A model generated the notes under the pieces. It made no database searches. It had not been told where the DNA came from and saw only the letters and a list, made by a program, of their open reading frames with translations. This document shows positions 16,453-25,586 of a DNA stretch of 64,000 nt, in pieces. The translations under genes and the position numbers were made by a program. Positions within the stretch are counted from its first letter, which is position 1, and each line of letters begins with the position of its first letter. The stretch comes from G963677445 sp963677445 (GTDB lineage Bacteria > Bacteroidota > Ignavibacteria > Ignavibacteriales > Melioribacteraceae): assembly GCA_963677445.2 (NCBI GenBank), contig CAXXGF010000010.1, positions 1 through 64,000 on the forward strand, written 5' to 3'.

Positions 16453-19400
16453 TCAGCTAAAAAAGGTAACCCGGAATGTGGTTCCTTTTCCTTTAACGCT
16501 TTTAACTGTAATTTCGGCATTGTTTATCGCGCAGTAGTTTTTAACCAGAGCCAGACCAAGTCCGTTTCCCTCATATTGTCTTGTGTATCCCTGGTCTTCC
16601 TGTGTGAAAGGTTTAAATAAACTTGGAATATAGTCCTTGTCAATTCCAATTCCCGTATCACTGACTTCAACAAAAATCAGATTTTCAGAGTTCCTGCTCA
16701 ATGTTACCGTTACTTTTCCCCCGGGTGTATATTTAATAGCGTTATCGATCAGATTAGCGAATATCTGTGTCGCGGTATATTCATCGAGACTAAGAGTACA
16801 GGATTCCACAGAATTGTCAAGAGCAAAGTCCAGTCCTTTTTCTCTGGCCACATATTCAAATTCGCTTTTTAATGATAACAGGATTTCACTGTAAATATCC
16901 AGGTCGGTAAAAGATGGTTCATAAGTTCCTGTCTGAATTTCAGACATATTAAGTATGGAATCAATTGTCCTGATGATCCTTTTTCCCGCTCTCTGCAGAA
17001 TAACAAAACTTGTATCGAGATCAGCCGGAAGGCTTCCGGATACTTCATCCTTTATCAAACTCGCGAAACTAAGGAGGGTATTAACCGGAGTCCGGATTTC
17101 ATGAGACATCTGCGCGAGAAATTCAGATTTAAGCTTTTCCGATTTTTCGGCATTTTCTTTCGCTATTCTTAAATTTTCCTCTCCTTTTTTTCTTTCGGTT
17201 ATATCTTCCATCACAGCAAGATAATGTGTTATTTTACCTTTATCATTCTTGACAGGGGAAATAGAAGCGAGCTGCCAGAGATCATCACCATTTTTTTTCT
17301 GGTTGTGAAATTCTCCATGCCAGTCTTTTCCTTCGGCGATTGTATCCCAGATTTTTTTATAAATCGTCCATGGGGTCGCTCCGGCTCTCATAACCGCGAA
17401 ATTTTGTCCGGTTATTTCATCATGTTCAAATCCGGTTATCTCAAGAAACTTTGAATTCACATACTCAATATTGCCATTAAGGTCTGTGATTATTATTGAA
17501 GCGGGGCTTTGTGTTACCGCGCTCGATAGTTTGTTTATCTGTTCCTGCGCCTTTGTAATTTCACTTATATCATCGAAAAAGGAGATAGTTGCTTCTCCCT
17601 CGGGAAGATTGATTCGGGCTACTGAGCCTGATAACGGGAAAAAAGAACCATCACTTCTGATAGCGTTGAATTTATAGCTCACGGGAGTGACGACGCTGGT
17701 CTCTCTTTGGGTAATAATAGATTTGATTCTATCTCTGTTTTCATGAGATATAAATTCAAGCACAGAATGACCGATCATATCTTTTGGTGATTTATATCGG
17801 AAGAGAGAAAGCGCGGCTCCGTTGATGTATTGTATTATACCCGCTTTTGTTATTGTTATGCCAAGAGGCGCCGATTCAATCATGCTTCGGAACCTGGTTT
17901 CACTTTGTTTTAACCTTTTCCTGGCAATATTTAATTCTTCAATATCTCTTATGATAGTTATTATATTAAGTTCACTGCTCAGCATCACAAGACGGCTGGA
18001 AAAAAGTCCGGAATGAACAGTTCCGTTTTTTAATCTGAAATTAATTTCGAGATTATTCACAGTTCCATTTTTATTCAGCAATGTCATGAACCTGGAATAA
18101 TCATCCTCATTTTTCCATATACCCAATTCAAATAATTTTTCCCCAATCATCTCTTCAGATGTATATCCGGTAATGGTTGTAAAACTGTTATTACAATCAA
18201 TGAAAACATTATCTGTATACCTGTTTAAAAGTATTCCATCGGGACTTGTCTGATAAACAGTGCGGAATTTTTGTTCACTCTCTCTGAGGGCTGTTTCGGC
18301 CTGTTTACGGAAATCAATATTCTTAACAACACAAACAAAACGATCATCATCAAGTCTGTTAATAGAAAGCTCTGCATAAAAGGGAGTTCCATCTTTTTTT
18401 CTTCCCCGTAATTCTCCCTGAAAATTACCTGAACTATCTTTTCGATACTCCATAAAATCAAGAAAACTTTCAAATTTGTTGTCATAACTGAGGTCTGTCC
18501 ATATACTCCCGATCAGTTCATCCGCGCTGTCATAACCAAAAATCCGAGAGTAGGCTTCATTCAGATAAGTATATATCCCTCTCCTGTCGATAAAAGCAAT
18601 ACCATCCATGGAGACTTCGATTGAGGTTTTGTAGTCATTAAGCTGGAAATTATTTAACCTTCTTTCGGTGATATCTTCGGCCCAGGCGCTGATACCCTGT
18701 ACTCTGTTTTCCTGAATAATCGGGAAAAAAAAGAGCTGGAAATATCTTGTCCTTTCTTCCAGTATAAATTTTTCTACGAGACTGAAAGATTCTCCCTGCA
18801 ATACTCTTCTATAGCGGTGTTCCCAGATAATGCTTTCATCGGGGGGAAGAGTTTCTATGATGTATTGATTTTCTTCAGGTTCGATACCAGTGTACAATTC
18901 ATGAAAATAGCGGAAATTTGCGTTCATCGCTTTTATTTGCAAATTTCTGTTTAATGACCATATAAACGCATTATTGTTTTCAATTACCGCGTTAAGGTTG
19001 GCTCTTTCTTCAGTGATCTTTCGGGTAAATTCTTTCTTTTCGGTTATATCACGGATGATCACTGATCCAAAAATGCTGTCATCCAGCAAAGTAAAATCGA
19101 TGGAAAACTCAACCCAGATCTTTTTCCCCTTTTTAGGGCTTAATTCGTACTCAAAGACCAGAGTTCTCTCTTTTGAACTTTGATCCGAGGAAACGGACCT
19201 GATTTTCATTAAAACCTTTTCGGGGAGAATATCGCTTAGAAAATATGATTTTTTTTCAGAATCATTTAATCCAAAAAGTTCAGTCGCGGTGGAATTTAAG
19301 TCTGCAACTTCTTCACTATTCGCGTTGAAGAGAATTATGGATTCATTTACTTTATCCAGCAATTTTCTGAATGTTTCCAGTTCGGACATCCTCTTTCTCA

Positions 19401-19500
19401 GTTGCGGATAAAAACTCTTTCTTGCAGAGTTTTCCCCAAGCCCGATAATTTTATCCCTGAGCAGCTTCCAGTTTTCTTCTTTCTCAGAGGGCTTCTTCAT
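16453..19500 (-). CDS. Multi-PAS sensor histidine kinase
   Basis: 1015 residues, with no obvious membrane helix. About six PAS/PAC units run from residue 45 to 780 (recurrent DITE/DISE ends such as VIIRDITEKKE and LAVMEDITERKK). A HisKA domain follows with the phospho-acceptor His in AQMSHEIRTPVN (about 805-815), then a HATPase_c domain (about 900-1015) with N-box NLIDNAIKY, DTGIGI and GNGLGLALVK. Its ATG lies 17 bp inside the alcohol dehydrogenase gene, so the two are co-transcribed. No receiver domain or response regulator is adjacent. The catalytic core is close to that of the kinase at 33318, suggesting paralogy. The input signal is unknown. Confidence 0.92.
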   Translation of the reverse strand: MKKPSEKEENWKLLRDKIIGLGENSARKSFYPQLRKRMSELETFRKLLDKVNESIILFNANSEEVADLNSTATELFGLNDSEKKSYFLSDILPEKVLMKIRSVSSDQSSKERTLVFEYELSPKKGKKIWVEFSIDFTLLDDSIFGSVIIRDITEKKEFTRKITEERANLNAVIENNNAFIWSLNRNLQIKAMNANFRYFHELYTGIEPEENQYIIETLPPDESIIWEHRYRRVLQGESFSLVEKFILEERTRYFQLFFFPIIQENRVQGISAWAEDITERRLNNFQLNDYKTSIEVSMDGIAFIDRRGIYTYLNEAYSRIFGYDSADELIGSIWTDLSYDNKFESFLDFMEYRKDSSGNFQGELRGRKKDGTPFYAELSINRLDDDRFVCVVKNIDFRKQAETALRESEQKFRTVYQTSPDGILLNRYTDNVFIDCNNSFTTITGYTSEEMIGEKLFELGIWKNEDDYSRFMTLLNKNGTVNNLEINFRLKNGTVHSGLFSSRLVMLSSELNIITIIRDIEELNIARKRLKQSETRFRSMIESAPLGITITKAGIIQYINGAALSLFRYKSPKDMIGHSVLEFISHENRDRIKSIITQRETSVVTPVSYKFNAIRSDGSFFPLSGSVARINLPEGEATISFFDDISEITKAQEQINKLSSAVTQSPASIIITDLNGNIEYVNSKFLEITGFEHDEITGQNFAVMRAGATPWTIYKKIWDTIAEGKDWHGEFHNQKKNGDDLWQLASISPVKNDKGKITHYLAVMEDITERKKGEENLRIAKENAEKSEKLKSEFLAQMSHEIRTPVNTLLSFASLIKDEVSGSLPADLDTSFVILQRAGKRIIRTIDSILNMSEIQTGTYEPSFTDLDIYSEILLSLKSEFEYVAREKGLDFALDNSVESCTLSLDEYTATQIFANLIDNAIKYTPGGKVTVTLSRNSENLIFVEVSDTGIGIDKDYIPSLFKPFTQEDQGYTRQYEGNGLGLALVKNYCAINNAEITVKSVKGKGTTFRVTFFS

Positions 19501-20653
19501 AAATAACCTCTATATCCCTCAGATTTGGTTTCCTCGGATTAGTAACAATGCAAGGATCTTTAATCGATTTTTCAGCAAGCGCTTTAATATCGGTTCTTTT
19601 CAATCCATTATCTGATAAAGTTTTTGTTATGCCGGTTCCTTTTTTAATATTGTCTATGTGGCCGGTCAAAGTTTTTTTAATCTCATTGTTGGTTAATCCC
19701 TCTACGGGCAGTTTCATAGTTTTACAAATTTCTGTATATCTTTCAGGCGCCGAATCGTAATTATAAGAAATAACATGATCAAGAAGACTTGAATTGCATT
19801 CACCATGCGGTAAATCCAGCAATCCGCCAAGGCTGTGAGCCATCGCGTGTACAGCGCCCAGACTGGCGTTGCTAAAAGCGAGTCCCGCCTCAAGGCTTCC
19901 CTGCATCACCGCCGTTCGGAAAGTTATGTTTTCAGGATTTTTTATCGATTTAATAAGATAGTCGTTGATGAGCCTGATCGCATTTAGGGCGTGTGTATCG
20001 GTAATAGGTGAACTTGCGTTAGAAACAAAAGCTTCAATTGCGTGCACGAGCGCGTCAACTCCGGTACAGGCAGTCAGGTAACTGTCCATTGTGGTTAAAG
20101 TATGCGGATCGATAAGTGAAACGTCCGGCACAATTGTTTTGCTGATTATAGCTCTTTTTATCTGTTCTTCTATGTCAGTAATAATTGCAAATTGCGATAC
20201 ATCTGCTGAAGTCCCTCCGGTGGTAGGAATACAGATAAGAGGAGGTATCGGTACAGCGACTCTGTCAACTCCTTCATAATCATTTATTTCACCTCCATTC
20301 GAGACAAGAATTCCAATTCCTTTTGCACAGTCCATGACACTTCCCCCTCCCAGCGCTAAAATTGTGTCACAGCCTGAGGTGAGAAATTTGTCCGTCCCCA
20401 TTGCTACCTCAAAATCTCTCGGATTTGGTGTTATTTGGGTGAATAATGAGTAATTTATTTTCGAATCTGTTAATAATTTTTTAACTTTTTCGTACCAGGG
20501 CAGCTTAATAATATTTTTGTCTGCGACAAGGAGGACCTTTCCAGAGCCGAGATTATTTATATAATTTGGAGTAAGATCAATTGCTCCTGTTCCAAACACA
20601 AATTCGGGAGCGACAAATTTTCTCAGACCGGTATATGTATAATCACCTGACAT
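19484..20653 (-). CDS. Iron-containing alcohol dehydrogenase
   Basis: 389 residues from the ATG at 20653 (AGG upstream); an in-frame TTG at 20707 would add 18 residues. It belongs to the iron-type (group III) alcohol dehydrogenase family, which interconverts alcohols and aldehydes with NAD(P). Seen: the nucleotide-binding GGGSVMDCAKG, PTTGGTSADVS, and the metal-ligand region with Asp in DPHTLTTM and His residues in GVDALVHAIEAF, AMAHSLGG and LPHGECN. A strong ribosome-binding site (AAAGGAGG, about 20736-20743) lies upstream but serves a short out-of-frame leader. Its stop overlaps the multi-PAS kinase start. The substrate is unknown. Confidence 0.92.
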   Translation of the reverse strand: MSGDYTYTGLRKFVAPEFVFGTGAIDLTPNYINNLGSGKVLLVADKNIIKLPWYEKVKKLLTDSKINYSLFTQITPNPRDFEVAMGTDKFLTSGCDTILALGGGSVMDCAKGIGILVSNGGEINDYEGVDRVAVPIPPLICIPTTGGTSADVSQFAIITDIEEQIKRAIISKTIVPDVSLIDPHTLTTMDSYLTACTGVDALVHAIEAFVSNASSPITDTHALNAIRLINDYLIKSIKNPENITFRTAVMQGSLEAGLAFSNASLGAVHAMAHSLGGLLDLPHGECNSSLLDHVISYNYDSAPERYTEICKTMKLPVEGLTNNEIKKTLTGHIDNIKKGTGITKTLSDNGLKRTDIKALAEKSIKDPCIVTNPRKPNLRDIEVIYEEAL

Positions 20654-20675
20654 ATCAACCTGTATCTTTAATTTT

Positions 20676-20729
20676 TCAAATTCCTGAGTTGGTAAAGCCA
20701 GAACCAAAAGGAATTGTTAAAGAAATCAT
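20676..20729 (-). other. Possible 17-residue leader ORF ahead of the alcohol dehydrogenase
   Basis: AGGAGG at 20736-20741 stands six bases before an ATG at 20729 (another ATG at 20732). The frame encodes MISLTIPFGSGFTNSGI and stops at 20676, 22 bases before the dehydrogenase ATG, in a different frame from it. It is also the 3' end of an in-frame 50-codon ORF starting at 20828. It may be a translated leader, or the original start of the dehydrogenase cut off by a one-base shift, since the reading frame after the shift is open through the upstream TTG. Too short to judge by composition. Confidence 0.35.
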
Positions 20730-20828
20730 CATAATCCTCCTTTCGAGTACGATAACGATTACCTGCTCTGTGAGTGCAGTGCAAGCGTGGCTCGTCTTTA
20801 CTAACTGGCTCAACTCAATTTTTTCCAT

Positions 20829-22256
20829 TTAAAGGAAGAATATTGTTATTAAACTGCTTAATATGTTAGAACCATTATAAACTATCGGATAATGTATTAA
20901 ATATTTTAGACAAAAGCCTTGATAAACAACAGATAATCAAACTCCTGTACAATTATTTCGCTGCAGGCGACTGAATAATTATTGATGAACTATTAAAAAA
21001 GGCAAAGTTTATCGCAGATTTCTCTGATTGCGAGGATTGAGACAGAAAAAAGGCCACAAAATCAACAAAGAACAAAACCCTATAAAGATCACAAAAAAAC
21101 TTATTCTTTTGTTTTAACCTTATTAGCCAGGGTGAAAATTTTCCACCGATTTCCTGGTGTACGCGAAAAAATTTTGAACAGGATTATGTGGTTTACAAAG
21201 ATTAACAGGGTCAAAGGTCGCTAAATTTTCCCCAGGCAGAGCTTAAGGAAAACACTCAATAGTAGAAGAATTCCTCCATTTTCAACAAACCTGAGTTTGG
21301 CGTATAGAGGAAAAACAGAAACATTTCAACTTAATTCAAGAGTATTTCACTGCCTGTTTTGTTTCGGCATGGTTTCTTTCTCAAAGCAGCGTGACCGGAA
21401 TCCACTCCGTTTTCAGCATAGCTTGTCCAGGAAATATTATCATGAAGTTACCTTTAACGTCGATTTTTATTTCATCAATTCCAAAGGGATGGAATGATTA
21501 TAGACTGGGCAAATGAACCATTCAAAAACCCCGGCAGGGGTGATATAAAATTCGTCTGGCCTGTTTATATTTCACCCTTTCAGGGTTCGACAATATGGTT
21601 GATTGATTCAATTTCTACAATCCTGTCATCCCTTCGGGATTTATAGTATCTGAATTTATTCCGGAAACGTCCCTTTTTTAATATAAAACGAGTAAGATAT
21701 TTTAATGAAAAATTTAATTAAGAACTCACCTGAAGCAGAGAAAAACGAAAGAGATTTATGGATTAAGAATCGCCGCCTGATTATTGGCAACATGTTATCA
21801 GCGGGCTTTTTGACAAATTTTGCTCTCCGGATTATCCTCAACATGTTGGCGTTAGTGTGGTGATAAGAGCCTGTCGGAATCGAAGTCGTCATCGAAACCG
21901 GGTTTTTGAAAAAATCAGAAAAGTGCATCTACTCTTCACTCGTAACAAACCACTCTTTACTCTGGCTTAGCCAGTTTATAATTATAATGATTTCTTTTAC
22001 AATTCCTTTTGGTTCCGGCTCTGCCAGCTTTTACTTTATCAGTTAAATCTGGACAGAGATAAGAAAGAATGTTTTCTCTGTTGTTCGGCCAATTTAAAAA
22101 TATTTACATTGGCTTTGGCTGAAAGAAAGAAAAATATTAAGAAAAACGGATGAAAAACGAATAAAATGTAAAAAAAAAAGAATTTATTCCGATTATATAA
22201 TATTGATCTGTCCATTTAAGAAAGTAAGAATAAATTTCAGGGTATCCTTACAGAAA
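20829..22256. other. 1.4-kb gene-free region with hairpin repeats
   Basis: This gap between the divergently oriented dehydrogenase and propeller kinase contains no ORF with a recognisable family or clear coding character. 21528-21640 holds three short hairpins. 21170-21215 contains text of the ACAGGATTATG/GATTAACAGGG type, often seen as decayed intergenic repeats. The segment before 22257 is AT-rich with poly-A stretches and probably holds the promoter of the kinase operon. No tRNA or transposase remnant was recognised. Confidence 0.55.
21528..21640. repeat. Second cluster of short palindromic hairpins
   Basis: Three hairpins: ACCCC/GGGGT at 21528-21532 and 21537-21541, ACCCT/AGGGT at 21574-21578 and 21582-21586 with loop TTC, and ATCCC/GGGAT at 21628-21632 and 21636-21640 with loop TTC. 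Loops are three or four bases and the arms vary with compensation. They resemble the cluster at 7456-7542. Confidence 0.6.
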
Positions 22257-25200
22257 ATGAAGTGGAAATCCAAAATATTTCTTTTTATCTCCATTGTATT
22301 TTGTTACCAGGTTTTTGCGAATAATCCGGAATTCAGATATCTGAAAATGAACGCGCGATTATCGCAGAATACGGTATTGGATATTATGGTTGATAAATAT
22401 GGATTTATATGGTTCGCGACAGAAGATGGTCTGAACAGGTATGATGGATACAGAGTTAAAACTTTTGATTTCAATCCGGAGAATCCGGAGGGAATAAGCG
22501 ATAATTATGTTATTAGTCTGCTGGAAGACAGTAGGGGAAATATATGGGCCGGCACGGCGAAAGGGGGACTGAATCTTTTTGACAGAAAAACTGAAATATT
22601 TGAACACTTTAAACATGAAAAAGATGATCCTGAATCAATCAGTGATAATGCAGTTGTATCCTTACTGGAAGATTCCCGCGGCAGGTTCTGGGTGGGGACA
22701 GCATATGGCGGTCTGAATTTATTTGACAGGAATAAGAAAAGTTTCCGCAGAATAAAATGGGGTACTGAAAAGAATATCCCGCTTGAAAGACATAGGATTT
22801 GGTCAATAAAAGAGATTGACGGCCAAATCTGGATTGGCACCGCGGCCGGATTGAAAGTATACAGTGAAAAAAAAGATCAAATGGTCAGTAATAATTTTGA
22901 AAGCCGGGATGGGAGAATGCTGAATTCATCAGGAATAAGGGCTGTTCATGATGATGGAAAAGGTTATACATGGTTTGGAACTGCCAGGAAAGGTCTCTTC
23001 CGATTAGATCAAAAAGAAGGGACTTTTGAACGGTTTGCTAATATTCCGGGTGATGATTCAAGTATTTCAATTAATTCAATAACAAGAATATTTTCTGACA
23101 GCAAAAAAAATCTATGGATAGGAACTGAAGCCGGGGGGCTTAACAGGTATGATTATCTCACCGGGAAATTTGAAAGGTATAATGACAGCAATATTGAGAA
23201 CGGATTTAACCCGCACGACAGGATTTTTGCCTTTTGTGAAGACAGCAGCGGAATAATGTGGGTCGGGCTTTTTGGGGATGTGCCGAAAAAACTGAACTTA
23301 TATTATAAAAAGTTTCATACAATTGAATTTGGAGATAAATATTCATCCGGTCTGAAAGGGAGCAATGTATGGGCCATATTAAAAGACAGCCGGAAAAATT
23401 TATGGATAGGGACTTCATGGGGCGGGTTGAACCGGCTTGATTATCAGCAGGACAGTTTTGTTAACTACGATTTTCAAACGAAGTATTCTCCCAATCTTCC
23501 AAATACTGTAATTTCACTTTTTGAGGATAAAGGGGGGACAGTCTGGGTAGGCACGGCAACATTCGGATTGTTTAAATATCTGGAAAAAAGTGATAATTTT
23601 AAGAGATACAGGTATTTCCCCGGTCTGGAAAACAGCCCGGGATCGAATAAAATATGGGATATCTATCAAAGCAGGGATGGATTGATATGGCTGGGAACTG
23701 ATGGCGCCGGGCTGGTAAGATTTGATCCGGTAAAAGAAACGTTTACAATATTTAATCATGATGAAGATGATCCATATTCAATTTCCAATGATCTCGTTTG
23801 GGAAATTGTTGAAGATTCAACAGGTAATTTATGGGTTGCGACAGAATCGGGGGGACTAAATTATCTTAACCGCGATAACGGGCGATTTATATCATTCACT
23901 CACGATCCATCCGATTCTTTTTCTATCGGCAGTAACCGGATATTTTCGGTGTATATTGATGAATATGGCAATGTATGGACAGGCACCAGCGGCAGTGGAA
24001 TAAATTTTCTTAAAAAAGGGACGAAAAAATTTCAGAGATATGACAGAAAACGGGGATTCGCAGATAATGTTATATATTCCATTCAGCCTGATAATAACAA
24101 CCAGCTTTGGGTGAGCACTAACGAAGGGATTTCCCGTTTTAATATTATTACAGGAGAGATCAAAAATTATTTTGAGATTGATGGATTATCCTCCAGTGAA
24201 TTCAATGCCACAGCTTCATATAAGGATAAAGATGGCATTATTTATTTTGGCGGAATAAATGGCGTTACCTGGTTTGATCCCGAATCAATCAGGGATAACG
24301 AATTTATCGGAAATATTGTTTTTACCGACCTTCGTATCTTCAACCGCTCAGTTATTATCGGTAAAGAATATGATGGCAGAATTATTCTTCCTTATTCTAT
24401 AAATGAAATGGATAAGCTGACATTATCCCACAAAGATTTTATTATTACATTTGAGTTTTCATTACTGAATAATGCCTTTCCCGAAGATTATAAATATAAA
24501 TACCGGTTAAAAGGATTTGAAGAGAACTGGAATATTGTTAATTATGAGAGACGTTATGCCACATATACAAATCTTCCCGCCGGAAATTATAAACTACAGG
24601 TGATGGCGGCAAACCATGATGGTATCTGGACTCCACATCTGAAAGAGCTGGAAATTATTGTTACTCCTCCCTTTTGGGATACACTGCTTTTTAAAATTCT
24701 TTTTTCCTTAATTATTATCAGTCTTGTTTCAGGTGTTATTTATTTAAGAATGAGAACTGTAAAAAACAGGGAAATTGAACTTGAAAGCCTTGTAAGATTA
24801 AGAACAGGAGAGCTGGAAGAAGCCAACCGAAAACTGGGAGCAATAATAGTGGAAAGAAAAGCGGCGGAAGAAGAGCTTATTAAATCGAACAGGGATAAAG
24901 ACAGAATGTTTTCAATTATTGCGCATGATCTGAAAAATCCATTCGCGGCTTTGTTAAGCTCAACCTCATTGCTCGCCACAGAAGCAGACCTTAATAAAGA
25001 GGAAAAAACTGAATTAAAGACCAGTATTTATAATTCCACAAAAAATTTGTATTATTTGCTTGAAAATTTACTTAACTGGGCCCTGATACAATCGGGCAGG
25101 ATTGAAAGCAGAGCCGAAAAATTGTATCTTCATGATTCAATTTTAAGAACTTTCGGCATTTTCAAAGGAGCAGCAAAAAATAAAAAGATCAGCCTTTCTC

Positions 25201-25583
25201 TCGTTGAGGAAAATGATCTGGTTATCAGCGCGGATTCACAGATGGTTGATGTCATCCTGAGGAATCTCCTTTCAAATGCGATAAAATTTACTCCGGTTGG
25301 CAGCGAAGTAGTTGTAAAGGTAAGACGGAAAGATGATTTTGCAGAAATTAATGTAATTGACAAAGGTATCGGAATGGATTCAGATCAGATAAATAATCTG
25401 TTTTCAGAAGATAACAGAGAATCGCGCTCCGGAACTTTTAATGAAAAAGGAACCGGATTGGGCCTTATTATATGTAAGGAGTTCGTACAAAAAAACAAAG
25501 GTGAAATAAAAGTCAAAAGTAAACCAGGCGCCGGAAGTGTCTTTTCTTTTACTCTTCCGCTTCACAATCAAATTTCTGAATAA
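22257..25583 (+). CDS. Two-component propeller sensor histidine kinase
   Basis: 1108 residues from the ATG at 22257; an upstream TTG at 22203 would extend the N-terminus before the signal peptide. The signal peptide IFLFISIVFCYQVFA precedes about a dozen Reg_prop repeats (IWAGTAKGGLNLFD type, about 25-700) forming periplasmic beta-propellers. A Y_Y_Y domain (about 715-785), one transmembrane helix (about 795-820) and a coiled coil follow. The cytoplasmic HisKA has its acceptor His in IIAHDLKNPFAALL, and HATPase_c has NLLSNAIKFTP and GTGLGLIICKEF. Unlike many homologues it has no fused receiver or AraC domain. In Bacteroidota such sensors often respond to glycan fragments; the ligand here is unknown. 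It is followed within 3 bp by a PAS kinase, so they share a transcript. Confidence 0.93.
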   Translation: MKWKSKIFLFISIVFCYQVFANNPEFRYLKMNARLSQNTVLDIMVDKYGFIWFATEDGLNRYDGYRVKTFDFNPENPEGISDNYVISLLEDSRGNIWAGTAKGGLNLFDRKTEIFEHFKHEKDDPESISDNAVVSLLEDSRGRFWVGTAYGGLNLFDRNKKSFRRIKWGTEKNIPLERHRIWSIKEIDGQIWIGTAAGLKVYSEKKDQMVSNNFESRDGRMLNSSGIRAVHDDGKGYTWFGTARKGLFRLDQKEGTFERFANIPGDDSSISINSITRIFSDSKKNLWIGTEAGGLNRYDYLTGKFERYNDSNIENGFNPHDRIFAFCEDSSGIMWVGLFGDVPKKLNLYYKKFHTIEFGDKYSSGLKGSNVWAILKDSRKNLWIGTSWGGLNRLDYQQDSFVNYDFQTKYSPNLPNTVISLFEDKGGTVWVGTATFGLFKYLEKSDNFKRYRYFPGLENSPGSNKIWDIYQSRDGLIWLGTDGAGLVRFDPVKETFTIFNHDEDDPYSISNDLVWEIVEDSTGNLWVATESGGLNYLNRDNGRFISFTHDPSDSFSIGSNRIFSVYIDEYGNVWTGTSGSGINFLKKGTKKFQRYDRKRGFADNVIYSIQPDNNNQLWVSTNEGISRFNIITGEIKNYFEIDGLSSSEFNATASYKDKDGIIYFGGINGVTWFDPESIRDNEFIGNIVFTDLRIFNRSVIIGKEYDGRIILPYSINEMDKLTLSHKDFIITFEFSLLNNAFPEDYKYKYRLKGFEENWNIVNYERRYATYTNLPAGNYKLQVMAANHDGIWTPHLKELEIIVTPPFWDTLLFKILFSLIIISLVSGVIYLRMRTVKNREIELESLVRLRTGELEEANRKLGAIIVERKAAEEELIKSNRDKDRMFSIIAHDLKNPFAALLSSTSLLATEADLNKEEKTELKTSIYNSTKNLYYLLENLLNWALIQSGRIESRAEKLYLHDSILRTFGIFKGAAKNKKISLSLVEENDLVISADSQMVDVILRNLLSNAIKFTPVGSEVVVKVRRKDDFAEINVIDKGIGMDSDQINNLFSEDNRESRSGTFNEKGTGLGLIICKEFVQKNKGEIKVKSKPGAGSVFSFTLPLHNQISE

Positions 25584-25586
25584 CTT

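Noticed and set aside
21656..21928. 90-codon minus-strand ORF in the gene desert
   Set aside because: Composition is low in complexity, with repeated LRIIRR/LPIIRR, no start-site signal and no known family.
20829..22256. Remnant transposase or integrase in the gene desert
   Set aside because: No catalytic motif or terminal inverted repeats could be found on either strand.
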